DNA of 64,000 nt from Colletotrichum lupini (taxonomy: Eukaryota > Ascomycota > Sordariomycetes > Glomerellales > Glomerellaceae), in contig NC_064675.1 in NCBI RefSeq assembly GCF_023278565.1, positions 1,612,001-1,676,000 on the forward strand, written 5' to 3'. Below the pieces are notes generated by a model. It was not told the origin of the DNA. It searched no databases and saw only the letters and a program-made list of their open reading frames with translations. A program made the translations under genes and the position numbers. Position 1 is the stretch's first letter, and each line of letters begins with the position of its first letter. This document shows, piece by piece, positions 1-13,268 of this stretch.

Positions 1-2387
1 AATCTGTGCTCGTTATCAATCTTTAAACCAGACTAACTAGCTAAGACGTCTGATATCTCTTGAACCATATCCGTACTGGCGGTAAGTGGGATTCCACGGG
101 ACTTGTGGTGGTTCCCCCGGGATCGAGAGGCCGTGCCCAGAGATGTTCCGGCGACTGACGACAGTCCTTGCCCCGGATACAACTCGGAATCGGGATCGGG
201 GGTGCGACGCGGAATGCCACGCAAGATGCGGATTTCAATTCCCTCTTCGAGAAAAGCTTGCGAACGAGGGCGGATCTCCGGGATCATCTGGGATATCTCC
301 CGTCTTCTCCAATCAGCACTGAAACTTACAGATTTCGTTGCAGCCTGGGCTGCCGAGTGATTGAGGGTGGGATATCACTTCTCACTTTGGGGGATTCCTT
401 GGGGGTGCTGTTGGGTGCTGAAGATATGATAACTCTGTGGTATTATGCCAAAGCTACAGAGCTCAGGCCGGTGGGCCAAAATTCGAGATGATCCTCCACT
501 AGCGAGCTAGCCAGGCCGTGAGACCCAGAGATGATGGCCCGGCAAGGATCTGTGGCAGCCTTCATCCCCAGCTCTTCCACTAGGCTTGTCACTCTCAAGT
601 TTTCAGCAGACGCTAACTCCACGTTGGCGAGCGCGGGTGGGTTGAATCCCTGTCAAAGCCGGCATCAAGCAATTTCCCGGAAGGGCCCGGACGGGCCAAG
701 GAGCATGCCTCCTCTGTGTAGGACGGCGACCATCGAGTGGTCGCCGTGTGATGCCTGGCTGCATACCTCAACAGCATGTTGACTACTCCTCAAGTATGTG
801 ACTATTTGCTCAATCTGTCAGAAAAGGCGCAATGACGAAGAGCCTGGGCTGACATGGGGTTGGGATGGTTGAGATTTGAAGCAGGGAGATGCCTGCGAAA
901 CGGGACCATGAACGTAGATCATTCAGGCACCCCACGGGATGGGACTCGACCCGGAGGAACAGTCAACAAATGATATCCAGTATGGACCCCAGTCAAATTC
1001 TTGAAATATCGCCATTGCCGCTGCCGCTCCATCCTGCTCACCTCTCATCCGAACGCGGGAAAAACAATCGAAACACGCGGTGAAGACACAGCCACATTGG
1101 TCCCTTTTGTGTACCTGCGCGCGCTTTGACGTATGCCATCTTTTCTTTTTCCTCTCGTGATATCCTGCCGTTATTCGCAAGAACCCAGTTACGAAAGCTG
1201 AAGCGAAACATTGTTCTTCAAGTGGGTTAATTGACAATTGACAGGCACGGCAGGTCGGCGCCCATAGCGTTCATCACCCTTTTCGGTATGCTTAGTCGAC
1301 TTCAAACTTCTCCACAGGGTCTTTTTTGCCACGCGAGACCTGCCAGAGTGACAGGTCAAGAATCAGAGGCTGCGTGGCCTAACCCCCGAATGATTGGACC
1401 CCCTGCCTCATTCTCGCACAGTTCGGGCACGGAACCGAATCAGCCGCAACCACGAGGCTCAGTCCCGAACTTCGCAAGCAGGGAAACATCTGTCTTAGTT
1501 TTAGCCTGCGCCGAGATTCGGTGGCAATTGCCGAGCTCTTGATAGCCCATCAAGAGCTCAGGGGTTCCATATTAATGCGCCTTCAACCTTTGACGTTGGG
1601 GATTGCCGATCGCGTAAAACTTCGTGGGTACTGGGGAGGCGATTGGTCTTGCCCTGATTTGATGGCCAAGGAGAGAACCACACTCACTTACCGGTCCATC
1701 GCAAAATCGCTAATTTTCCTCTTTTCGTAGAGGCCTCCTGCCGAGAGACGCTTTGATACAAGACGATGATAATGCCACGGAGTGGCCGACTTAACTGCGT
1801 CATTGAGGAGACTCGGAGTATTACAAACGTCTTTGAGATCAAACTCTCAATCTCAGGCAAAACTGGCCGAACTGTAAGAGCATACAAGCGAAATGGTAAA
1901 GATGTAAACAGGTGAGTGGAGCTGAGTTCCGTTTCTTAGCAGACACTGGAGGATGAGACAACTCCTTAAGCGCCGGGTACATTTGCCGCAGTCCACGTCA
2001 TTGCAATTATGTAATTGGGTAGAACAGCCTACTTGCCTTTTGCCTGACCTCTGAAGCAAAGGCGGAAGGGACTGGGTTCTCAAGGGTAATGTGAATTGAG
2101 AGTTCTCCTTGCCGTCAAGGTCTGTAATCTTGGATGGACGGGTGCCTAAACTTAATATGAACTTTTGTATGAGGGCAAGGCTACAAATACGTTGCATCCA
2201 AGACAGGTGACATTTCTTTTTGAATGAGTTGAATATTTGTGGAACTTAGCAACGTTGCACTCTGGGAATCCATTCAAAGAAGCTGATTCGGTCTCTGTGA
2301 CATCAAATAACAACACTCTCTTAGTCCAAAATAAAGCCGCGGAAATTGAACACTCTCAGAACACTACAGATCCCATGTCTTCGATCA
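1..2387. other. Gene-free left margin
   Basis: I see no conserved protein, RNA gene or repeat in these 2.4 kb. Base composition is ordinary for the genome (not RIP-like). Open frames are all under about 115 codons, overlap each other on both strands and show no domain. A short AT-richer stretch lies at about 2150-2370, just beyond the 3' end of the MFS gene, and probably holds its 3' untranslated region. Confidence 0.5.
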
Positions 2388-3974
2388 TCAAAAGACGACT
2401 ACGGGCGCCTCCTTTTTCAGCTCAACATCGCTCTTGATATCCTTGTCAGATGGCGACGGTAGGCACTCTTCGATGTCCTCGTCCAACTTCGTGTCATCCA
2501 GCATCTCGGGGTTGAAACACCGAGAACCCTTGGGAATAAACGTCGATGCAAACACTGTGACCATGATGACAGTGAAGTGCACTCCTGCGGTATTCACCAG
2601 CGCCTCTCGCACTGATCCTGTTCGGTTGTACACGCCATCGATGTATCTTCCGAGAAAGGTGCCGGCAATCGCATATGTGACAATGTAGAAGGAATACAAG
2701 AACGCCATAACCGCCCCGAGAGGCGAAACCCTGTTCTCCTTGTCCTCTAGCCTGGCGAGAGAAGCCTGGATAAAAGCGGCCAGAGACACGTCTCCCGCGG
2801 CCCAACCGAACGAAACTGGCAAAAATGTGGCGGCGACGATCCAGGCCTGGCCGACCTGCCCCGAGGGCGGATACCAATAGGGGATGTACCAAACAATGAG
2901 CAACATCAGGGCATCTAAGCGAAGCCACGGAATGGGCGTCTTGATCACGTTCGTGAACAGGAAGACGAACAGCGCACCCAGGAGTTCACCAAAATTAGAG
3001 CCGCCGACCATGATTTGTGACCATGCCGAGTTGCCCAGGTACCGTCGTGCCACTTGGGGTGCGATGCCATTTTCGAGATATCGGTGCCCATAAAGGGCTA
3101 CACCGTATGCCGGGACCAGCCAGACGAATCTCGTCGAGGTGAACAGGATCTTGGCGCCGACCCATATGGACTCGAAGAAGAGGAGGAAGCCCTTGCCAAT
3201 ATTGATTAAGTAATTGCTTTTGCGGGCTTCAGCTCGCGCGAGGGCGTTGCGGTCGTGGCTGCCGTCCACGACAAAGAACCACAGAACTGCCGCGAGAGAG
3301 AAGCAGATTGGGGTGATGACGAAGGAGCGATTATTGCCGAGATTGGGAATGAGGACCAGCGCTGTGACGAAGGCCCCTGATGTACCGGCGACCTCGTAAA
3401 AAATGTGTACCAAACTGTCCATTTGACGAAGTTTCTGAACGTTCCCTCCGACGATATCTCGCGGGATAACGCGGCGGATGAGCTCAACCATGCCATATGC
3501 GATGCCCGTGACCGTGTAGATGGGTATAATGGCGTCGTTGTTGTAATCTCCGTAGTAAGACCATTCATCTTTGGGGTGCTTCTTTCGGTACGCTTCTGGA
3601 ACAAAAGTACCCCCCGTCGCAGCATCGAGGATGAGCAGGATTGCCGTCATCAGACCAAAGAGGACGATGGCTGCTGAGAGAACATTCTTCGTCCGGTAGT
3701 GTTTGATGAGAGGTGCAATTAAGATGGAGCCGACACACTGCGTGGCTTGGTTCAGTCCCTGGAGGAGACCGAGTCGTTCAAAAGTGCGGGATGGCGTGCC
3801 CCTAGTGTCGCTTTCGTAGTCGTAACGGTTCGTGGCGAGCGCGGTGATTGACCCGTTGAACGCTTCAAGGCCGAACTTGTACAGCATGATACCGCAGATG
3901 TAGAAGAATATGGCTCTTCTTTCCTGTGGACTGAAAGACTTGAGCCTCTCGACGAAGCCTTTGAAGATGGCCAT
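2388..3974 (-). CDS. MFS transporter, fungal family of unknown substrate
   Basis: Single exon, 528 residues. It is a polytopic membrane protein with roughly 10-12 hydrophobic segments, beginning near residues 20-35 and ending near residue 495. A soluble acidic tail with several Lys/Asp/Glu residues follows and ends in VVVF. A cytosolic N-terminus with basic residues precedes helix 1. The arrangement and the Gly/Pro-rich helices fit the major facilitator superfamily; I do not recognise the substrate class. The start is the ATG giving MAIFKGF, with no in-frame ATG further up before the transposon. A Copia LTR begins only 48 bp upstream of this ATG, so the native promoter is displaced or lost. 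The reading frame itself carries no stop or RIP-like lesion. Confidence 0.8.
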   Translation of the reverse strand: MAIFKGFVERLKSFSPQERRAIFFYICGIMLYKFGLEAFNGSITALATNRYDYESDTRGTPSRTFERLGLLQGLNQATQCVGSILIAPLIKHYRTKNVLSAAIVLFGLMTAILLILDAATGGTFVPEAYRKKHPKDEWSYYGDYNNDAIIPIYTVTGIAYGMVELIRRVIPRDIVGGNVQKLRQMDSLVHIFYEVAGTSGAFVTALVLIPNLGNNRSFVITPICFSLAAVLWFFVVDGSHDRNALARAEARKSNYLINIGKGFLLFFESIWVGAKILFTSTRFVWLVPAYGVALYGHRYLENGIAPQVARRYLGNSAWSQIMVGGSNFGELLGALFVFLFTNVIKTPIPWLRLDALMLLIVWYIPYWYPPSGQVGQAWIVAATFLPVSFGWAAGDVSLAAFIQASLARLEDKENRVSPLGAVMAFLYSFYIVTYAIAGTFLGRYIDGVYNRTGSVREALVNTAGVHFTVIMVTVFASTFIPKGSRCFNPEMLDDTKLDEDIEECLPSPSDKDIKSDVELKKEAPVVVF

Positions 3975-4017
3975 GGCGGGCTGAGAGCGTATATACGTTT
4001 CGATTTGCCTTGCTAGG

Positions 4018-4022
4018 CCGAC
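4018..4022. repeat. Target-site duplication of Copia copy 1 (left)
   Basis: CCGAC immediately left of the LTR pairs with CCGAT at 11037-11041 on the other side. The single C/T difference is a RIP-type change. Five base pairs is the usual duplication length for Ty1/Copia integrases. Confidence 0.75.
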
Positions 4023-4224
4023 TGTTAGTATCCCTATTACAGGGTAGTTAGTTCGAACCGTAGTTAACGAAGAGATTAATTAAACTATCTAAATATCTGC
4101 GTAGGTATAAAAAGGAGGTTCTAACTATAGGTTAGGCTAGCTACGATAATTATAAATAGGGCCCCTAATTAGCCCTTATATAGTCGGCTATATACTACGG
4201 TTAAATTAAACTTCTAATTTAATA
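4023..4224 (-). repeat. Copia copy 1, 3' LTR
   Basis: 202 bp, aligning end to end with 10835-11036. Nearly all differences are C/T or G/A. Read on minus it ends in ..TACTAACA. It lies 48 bp upstream of the MFS start codon at 3974 and points toward that gene. Confidence 0.9.
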
Positions 4225-4329
4225 TTAACTTTCTCTTTTTTTTATTAATTTAACCGCTATAATTAGAAGTATAATTTAACCTCGGGCCCGTTTATTAAGT
4301 CGTCTCCTTTTCCCCCTTTTCTTTATTCT

Positions 4330-7200
4330 TTTTATATAACCTATCCCTCTATTCGTATAGTAATTTTTCTACTACTTACGAATTACTCTAATCCCTTATT
4401 TAATATTACTTTTATAAAAGCGTTTACGAGGTTATTTTTATTATTAATCTAACGGATTTTAAATATCTCACGCCTTTTATATAATTATTTAAGGGCTATA
4501 ATATTAATTATAAGCCTCTTTTCTTTCGTTATTCCTAATTTAACGAGGTATTTATATAGTAAGTAAGAATTAGTATAAATAACCGTTAGAATAAGTAGAA
4601 AGCTAATTCGATTAGTAATCTTCCTTAGCGTTATTAAAATTACGTAAAAGAGGTTAACGCCGTTAATTATATTATAAACCTCTAACGCTAGTATACTTCT
4701 TATTACCTACTTATTTTTAGTTAATGAGTAGTAGATTATATTATTATATATAGTAAATTCGCTCTTACTTATACTCTCGTTAACTAGGATAATAATATAC
4801 CCTAATTACGAAGTAAGGTCGTTATTATTTATAAATAACTTATTAACAAAAACGTAGAGCTTACTAGTCGCAAGGTCGATTAGGTAGTAAACGAGACCTC
4901 GATCGAGATTTATTTACTATTACTTAAGTTACTTATTAAGTACCTTAACGTTTTATTTAATTAGATCTATAGTTTATACTACCCTAGCGTAGTTAAAAGT
5001 TACCTTAGGCTAATAAATATTTATAATATATACCCCTTATATAAGCTTAGCCTTATATTACTTCTTAATATTAGTTATATTTAAGTTAACGAGGTTAATC
5101 TTCTTGCCCTACCCCTTTTACTAAAAAACGACGGTTTCCTTTTTAATTATAAAAATCCTATTATTAAATACTAAGGGGGTATTTATTATAAGGACCTCTT
5201 TTAGCTTCGCTACGAAGCCCGCTTTTTATAGCTCCTTATCCTCTTTTTTTATAAAGTTAATATTAAATAGGCTTAATATATCGTCGGTCTATATTCTAAT
5301 AATCCTAAATTAATCGCCTTTATACTCCGTAATTAATAAGTACGGGTTATATATAAAAGTAATTATTAATAATTAATTAATATAAAAATCGTAGTAAATA
5401 GCTTACTAATAGGTGCCAGATTTTACGAGCTTATATAGTAGCTTAAGTACTTTAATAATCGTACCTTCTAAGTACTTACTAACTATTTCTTTTAGTAAAT
5501 AGGCTAGGATTTTCTTTATAAGCCCTGTAGCCGATTAGGTATATACCTAGGTAATATCACGGCTCTAAATCTCGTATCCCTTCTTTTATAACGATACTAT
5601 TAGTACTATTATTAATTATTAGCTATAGCGCTATATAATAGGTAATTATATAAATAGTATTATTTTTTTAACGTCGCCGTACCCCTAAATTACGTATTTA
5701 GACTTCTTATATAGTTAGGGTATTCCTTTTCCTTTGATTTTACGAATTATTTACGATTTAAATATGCGGAGGTTTATATATTTTTTTAGATTATAAAAGA
5801 TAAATTAATAGACCCCTTAATTACGTAGAGTATTTACTTTAATAAGATCTAATCCTTTATACGGCTTTTTAGTAGTTATAATTACGCCTTCTTTACGTAG
5901 TTTAACTACTAGCTCGAAATCGGCTTTCTTTTTTACTATATAAAAAGTATTAATTACCTCGTTATTAGTAATAAATTATTATATTAGTGCTTACCGTTAT
6001 AGTCTCTCGCGACGTCTTGTCGGTAGTATTAGTGCCCTTTTAGTAATTTCCTTTTCTTTATTATTTATTAATACTACTATAACGATTTTGTTAAGGATGA
6101 TTTTTTATACCTTTACTACGGGTTATATAGCTTCCCTTAGCTCTTCTTCTTCTTATAAGCTAGAAATTACCTCGATAAGATTTATATAATATAATTTAAC
6201 TACCGTAATTAATACCTTAAGTAACTAGTTACGATCTCTTATAACTATATAAAAACGCTCGTTAACGGAAATTAATTTATATAGCCTAGCCTATTATTAA
6301 GTAATTTCGTACTATACTTATATATCCGAATTTAGGGGTATATCTAAATTAACCCCTATATTAGGCTTATTATATATAGTAATTACCTTATTAACTTACT
6401 TTCTTATATTTACTTTGCGTAGTACCTATATTACTTTTTTAACTACTTAAGCTCGCTAGCTTATATTTAGTAATAGTAGCGAGGCTAAGGTTATTCTTAA
6501 ATATACTTTAAATACTAAAAGCGTTAATATAAGCCCGTTAGGCCCTATAATATCGTTATAGTATTTAAGTACCGTTTAAAAGTATTCGTCGTTATTAAAA
6601 TTAGGATTTTCCTCTTTAATAATTTTAAACGCTCTTTTTAATTACTAGTGCGCCCTTTTTACCTTTTTAATACTATAGTGCGCTTTAACGGGTACGACTT
6701 TTAATTATATACTATAGGCCGTCGTATTTTTTTTAAATTTTACTAACTTAAAACTAGTATTAGTATCGGTTCTAATACTATCTAGTAGTCCTTAATATAT
6801 ATCGATCTAGCTTTTTTATAGAGCTACTTATATTATTTTTACTTATAGATCCCGTAAGAATTACCCTATTTAAAATAATATAGCCTCGTTAATTATATAT
6901 AGGACCGGTTAACTATTTAAATAGAAAATATCGATAATAATTTCTTAATTAAAGTTAAGCTTATTACGCAATTTAAATTTAAATTTATATAGGCTTTACG
7001 TATTTATTTAGTATTAGTAGTATACTTTCGTTAACTACTTTAGCGCCCCTATTTCGATATTATTATTACCTAAATGTTTTAAGAGGTTATATAGCCTCGT
7101 AACCGACGGGTAACTAAATCTCTAATATAGTTATCTAAGCTTACTTTTCGTTAAGTAATTAATTAACTTCGTATTGTTAATAAGCCTTATAAACGCGTAC
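4330..7200 (-). pseudogene. Copia copy 1 pol remnant (integrase, reverse transcriptase, RNase H)
   Basis: Mirror image of the pol remnant in copy 2. The segment at 7095-7120, read on minus, gives a pre-integrase/integrase-like stretch containing PSVTRLYNLL, which copy 2 also has in a more mutated form at 39511-39550. Sequence matching the RNase H end of copy 2 lies near 4330-4900. Frames are broken throughout by RIP-type nonsense codons. Limits are approximate. Confidence 0.7.
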
Positions 7201-10200
7201 CCCTATTGTTATTTAACTATTTTAAAGTATTTATAGCTAGAGATTTTATTCTTCGTATTATTAAATATAATACTTAGTCGATCTATATTTTTTAAATATA
7301 AAAGAAATAAGGTATTAACGAGTAGGATATAAAAAGTTATTATTCCGAAGTGTGTTTCTATTTCTACCGTACTTAGGGTAACGATTTCCTTACCTAAGCT
7401 AAAGCTAATCCTTATAATACCCGCTATTAACGTATTAAGTATTATTAGCGCGATTTTCTATAATACTTAGAATTACCCTTTTCTTCTTATTAACTATTAC
7501 GATGCCCTAGTATCTAAAATAATTTTATAGAAATTATTTAGGCTATACCTTTTACTTATATAAAATGCTTATACGAGCTTAGTATTTAAGTAATCTAAGT
7601 AATATAAAAAGGACCCCTCTAGCTACCCCTAGATTTACCTAGTACTATATTCTTTTTTTTTAAATATTAAGAGAGATAGCGTTTTTTCCTTACTTATTAA
7701 AAAAATAAGCTTTGGTACTATTAAATTTACCCTTTTAGCTACTTCCGTATCCGTTATCTAAGGGACCTTCTCTTATTATCTATAAATAAAAGCCTACTTA
7801 TTAAGAGCTTTTACTACCCTCTATTCGTTTAGCCTTATATATTTTCTAAAGGCTAATAAGGTAAAAAAAGAGTAATTAATATCGTTAATTTCGTTATAAT
7901 CTAATTCGTTAATATAGGGGGTAAGATCTTCTTTATTTTCTAAATTTCCTATAGGGAGTATATACTTTAAGCTATTACTTTAGCTACTATTACTAAGTTC
8001 TATACCCCCGGATCTGCCCTTATATATAATAAGGAATTAGTTAAACCGACGAGGGCTAGTTTTACTATTTACTACCCTCGATTTTTTATATTATTCGTAC
8101 GATTTAGTACGCTCTTTTTTAGAGTAGTTACTTAACTAATACTTTTTTTTTTTATAAATATAGTATTACCTCTTCTATTACCCTACCTATAAGTTAAATC
8201 TCTACCTATTTAACGAATCTTAGCCTCTTTACTAATAATTACTATATCTAGCCTCTTTTTTTTTCTTATTATACGTTTAATTAACTTAATATTATTAATA
8301 AGGGCCGTCGTATATTTAGAAATAGGTTTAGTATAGTATTTTTGCTTTAATATTAAAGCTAGATCTTAGCCTCGAGTAGAGCGTCTCGTAGTCTTTGGGT
8401 ACTTAATATAGGGTTATTTTTACCTCTAGTATACGCTAAACTACGGTATAAAAATATCTAACTTTCTACTCGTTTATCCCCTTATTTAGCTAGGTTTTTA
8501 CTAGCTTATTAATTCGATTAATAAGCCCTTTAAGGATCTTTACTCGCAATTTACCCTCTATTATCCTAGCTATAAATATAAAAAAAATCGCTCATAGCTT
8601 AAATAAGAGCTCTAAGTTCTTATTATAAGTCTCGAAGCGGCTTTAGATTACGTTAATTATACTAAAAAAGTCGTTTTAATTAAGATTACGTACTGCTTCG
8701 TAATAATAATTAGAAGCTTTGTTTATAAGTACGATATTAATTACTAAATAGTACTAATATTCCTTAATTCTAACTTTTTCGTAATAATTATAAAATATCG
8801 TTAGGGTTTTTTATAAAACCTTATACTTCCCCCCTAGAATATAATTTCTTTTTTAAAAAGATCTTCTTAAGGTCTATAAATTACTTCGTATTTATTACTA
8901 GATTTTTAGTATTTATATACGATCCCTACGTCGCTACGTATTATTAATAATTTCGGGTCGTTTATCTCTTTTTTTATTAACTAATCGGCGCCGAATTTCG
9001 TATTAATAATAGTAACAAGTTATAAATCGAAATAAGTAGAATTATTAATTATCGTACTTCTAGCACTATATTTTACCCCGGTATATCCTTTTATAATAAT
9101 AGATTTCCGTTAGTAATTATAGGGAGGAAATATAAGTCGTTTACTTTTTTTTTAAAATTCGTAAAAGCGATTATACGCTCTATCGACCTATACCTAGTTC
9201 TATAGCACGAATTCCTCCTCTATAATTATCGTTATTAATATTTTATATAGCTCTCGTAATTATAGTTGCGCTAGTAATACCCCTCGCCCATAAAGGAATT
9301 TATTAACTACTTTTATAATTCCTAAGCTTACGCTTATAAACTATTTATTTAGTTAGTAGTTAAGGTCGTTTGCGATCTTATAAAATAGGGGTTACCCTTA
9401 TAGCCCCTTTTTTTTGTAAACCTTAGTTAAATAGATTAATACTACGTTAATTTGCTTATTATTAAGCTAATCCGTAATTTTATATATTTACGTCCCCTAA
9501 TAGTCTGGGTTAATATTTATTTATTTATAAGGGATTAGGATTTTATTTAGGATTGGGTTTCGTCCTCTTTTTCCTTACCCTAACTTACTAAGGGTCGTAC
9601 TCTAGCTTATGCCCGTATTAGTAATTATTAGCGTATTTAATTTTAATAGGGATATATCTAATCCGCGCGCTAGTTATAATAAATCCGTACTTTTACTACT
9701 TAACGAATTTATTAAAGTTTAAGAAATTCCCGCTTCCTCTCGCTATCTCGCTATTACTTTCGTTTTTATTATTTTTAGTAATTACTACTACTTTTTTAAA
9801 TCGCTAACTATTATACTTACTAAGATCCTCTTTTTTATTTAATATAAAAAGGTAGGTTCTAATAGTTCTTTTTAATAATAATAGCAATAAACGTTTATAT
9901 TATTATAATAAGATATAATAATTAGTCTTAGGATTTTTATTAGTTACCGATTTTTAAAAATTAATAATCTCGTACTAAGAGCTAGTATAAAAAGAAGCCC
10001 TTTAGTAGCCCTCTAGAGGATTCTTTTTTTTTCCTTTAGATCCTCGTCTTTTTAGCCTTTTCTTAAGTTAATAATAACTTTAGCGAGAGGTTATAAAACT
10101 ATTTTAAAATAACTACCTTCTTCTTAAGTTAATCTCCGAGATCCGTAATACTCTTAACTTAATACTATTAGGACCTCTAAATCCCCTCTTTTTTTATTAA

Positions 10201-10834
10201 ACCGTCCCCTATATTATATTCTTAAGTAATACCTAGGGGGTAGTTAAGGGAGCTATAAAGAGGTTATTTAGATTACGGGCTTAAAGGCGTACTTATAAAA
10301 TCCTTATAATAATAGACTTTTTTATATACTATAGATTTCTTAGCTTAATAACTCCTATAAGGTTATTTTTATTATTAAATAAGAATATTTACGTTTAGAG
10401 ATCCCCTTTTTTAATTATATAGTATTCTTTTATATTATATTATTAAGCTCGTTCGTTATACTAATTAATTAAGCGAGTAGTCGTTACGTAAGTATTTCCT
10501 TTTATTAATTTAATTAGTTAATTTTTAATTATAAGCCGGCTATAGAAAAAGTCGTTTAGTAAAAAAGCTACTCGGGGCGACGGTAAAAAACTAGTTATTT
10601 AAGTAGTTTTATTAATTAACATAGTTTAATATAATAAACGTCGACCTCTTATAAGTAATAAAGGGCTACGATTACTTAATTCCGTATAGTATTTAAGAAT
10701 TACCTCCTTTTTTATTTACTTTTATAAAGTTAATTAGTACGAGTCTCCTATCTTATATAGTATTAAGAGGTCGTCTCTTTTATATAGCAAGATACCTTAC
10801 TAATTTACAATAGTAGAATTTAATTACTAATTAG

Positions 10835-11036
10835 TATTAATATCCCTATTATAAAGTAGTTAGTTCGAACCGTAATTAACGAAAAGATTAATTAAACTAT
10901 TTAAATATTTACGTAAGTATAAAAAGGAGGTTCTAACCGTAGGTTAGGCTAGCTACGATAATCGTAAATAGGGCCCCTAATTAGCCCCTGCGCAGTCGGC
11001 TGTATGCCGCGGTTGAATTAGACTTCTAATCCGACA
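10835..11036 (-). repeat. Copia copy 1, 5' LTR
   Basis: 202 bp; read on minus it begins TGTCGGATTAGAAG. Its outer 60-70 bp keep CpA/TpG and GC-rich words (for example CCCCTGCGCAGTCGGC) that are converted to TA-rich sequence in the 3' LTR. The outer edge therefore escaped most RIP. Confidence 0.9.
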
Positions 11037-11041
11037 CCGAT

Positions 11042-13268
11042 AGTTAAAGCAGAGACACCTTACACTTGTATAAAAGAAGCCCGGTATATCGTATCAATTG
11101 TCTAAATTGTCTCGATAAACATTCCACCCGGTCATTATATAGGGGACAATTGACGAGATGAAGCACTCGCGCAGGTAAACGAAGATGTCGAATAGCAAGC
11201 GCAAATCTCGTCCACGTGGGCCTAATTGATGGGCTACCTACCTTGCTACCCATCATGGGTGGTGAATCTTGGCCATAGACCTCGAGATCGGCTGTTCTGA
11301 GGAAGGGCCGAGGACTAGGTTTCTTCGGTTCATGGAGTGAGGGTGCTATTGGAGAACCTTGGCGTCTAGATTAAAACGAATATGGGGTAACGGTAGCGAC
11401 CGCACACCTCCACATTACTTATACCTCTAGTCGTGTACTCTCAAGGTCGTACACACGTCTATGCGGAACATATCTTGAACATACGACTCTTTTTTGCTGT
11501 GAATAAGTACCTCGTACCTGCATATTGGGGGGCAACTAACCAATTGTTTATTATATCTGAAGGCCTCAAACGACCAGAGCGGATTATTTCACGCTCGCTG
11601 ATCAATCAAATATTTTGTTATATGGAGTTTTGAGATCAGGAGAATGGAGGCAGCGACTTTCATAGGGCCAAGAGGTTGGCTATGCCCCTCGCTTCTTGGT
11701 TGTTATCGACTCTCCGAGCCAAGGCAAAGCTCCGATAGCTCATTTGAAGCTGTTCTCGATAAAGAATGGTTTACGGTTTTCGGCCGTGGATACGGCTTGG
11801 GCTCAAAACCAGTCTGGATCTCAACGTGGATAAGATCCAAGGTGATTGGGCGTGGCAAAGAGCATCGTCAAACTTGGATGGGAGGCTGTGCTCAACGTAG
11901 CAACGCGGCCGATTGACGATCGCTACAGCCAGATGGTGTAGCTGTCAACGACTCTGCTTGCTGTTATGGTGATTCTCCAATATCTTGGCAGTGGTTGTGC
12001 TCTTGGCAGACGAGGGCGAAGACTGCGCCTTCTTATGCTTCCCAATGAGCTTGGCGGCCTGGGGGGTAAATAGCGCAGGCAAAGTTTGGCAGATGAGACC
12101 CAACCATTTAAACACATGGTCTGTCCTGCTTCTCACTCTTCGATTGATCCGAGAAGCGGTTCCTAAGCTTTTGGTGCTGCACGTTAGACAATATCAATGC
12201 CGATGCCAGCCAAATTTTCTCGTGGCGCCAAGATATCGGTTGCCTCCCTGCTTTGTCATCCATCATATTTCATCGGAGAGAACCGCCAGGACGGAGGACA
12301 TACTTGATCAATTTCAACTTTTCAAGGGATCACGTTCAATTCTTCCGACTCCGGCATACACGTCGCGCCTATACTGAGGAGTGTGTTTTGATAGGCCGGG
12401 CATGCTTGCAGAATCCTGCGGCGCGTGCCGGTATCCACAGCCACCGGATGGAGAGGCAGATGTGGGGCCGTTCGGTGTAATCCGCAGCTTCAACCTCCGG
12501 TATGCGTAGCTGCGGGCTTCATGGCAATAGAGACGCCAAGGGGGTTACCCAGCAACCAGGAGGACATATTCTCCAAGAAATACCAACGAATGGTTCCCCA
12601 TCAAGCTTTGGTGTCGTGGTACACTGCGTCAATTGACTTTCAGACTGGCGAGCTCGATTCAACAGAAATCCGCCGTAGCATGACACCTAGGAACGACTGG
12701 AACGCATAATATCCAAGCAAGATGTACAAAAGTAGGAGCTGCCTGTGGAATTACGTAGGACCACCAATTCTTGTGAGCACACTCGTACTCGAACTCGCTA
12801 CCCTTGCGGGAACCACTATGCGAAACCATCAACCACTAGGTCATAGACGAATTGCTCATACCTTCCCTCCAAGTTCTCTGCCTCATAAAATTTTTGCAGG
12901 AGGCGGTGGGCGCTATCCATGTGTATTCCGTCGAGATAGGGTAGTTGCCTTCGTGAATTGAGGACTACAACCTGACCTTGCCTAGATAGGATATGGGCAG
13001 CGAATATCACGCGAACAAATTGCCGGCCAAGAACTCGGGCAGGTGTTTGAGCTGATACAGGCAAGAATGCCCTGCTGTATAGACCAGAAGGGCGTGGCCA
13101 CGTTAATCGTGATTAATGTGCCGTGGAGGAGGTTCATTGTTCGGCTACAGACTGCTGGGTGAGGTCCAACATCAAGACACTAGATGGATGCTCAATGTGT
13201 TTTCTATATCTTGCGATTTTATGAGTCTGAACGACTGCTTATGAACAGCCTAGAGCCCGCATAACAGC
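11042..13268. other. Intergenic region, possible degenerate coding remnant
   Basis: No recognisable gene in 2.2 kb between the Copia element and the fluoride exporter. The only stretch with protein-like composition is on the minus strand at 12816-13064, an 82-codon frame whose last 40 residues (LPYLDGIHMDSAHRLLQKF and on) look coding. It has no domain I know, no supported start and no upstream exon, so it may be a gene relic or chance. Confidence 0.35.

Larger units (their letters stand above)
4023..11036 (-). mobile_element. Ty1/Copia LTR retrotransposon, copy 1, RIP-inactivated
   Basis: A 7,014-bp element bounded by two 202-bp LTRs and a 5-bp target duplication. The orientation is minus: a polypyrimidine run at 4230-4243 is a polypurine tract next to the left (3') LTR when read on the minus strand, and the pol remnant also reads on minus. 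The interior is very AT-rich with almost no CpA or TpG, so every long frame is broken by TAA/TAG codons. It shares its LTRs and pol region with copy 2 at 35762-42611. No intact protein can be made from it. Confidence 0.92.

Noticed and set aside
4225..10834. AT-rich blocks as centromere, mitochondrial insert or new AT-rich genes
   Set aside because: LTRs, target duplications and Copia pol remnants account for two of the blocks and inverted repeats for the third. All three show RIP-type CpA/TpG loss.
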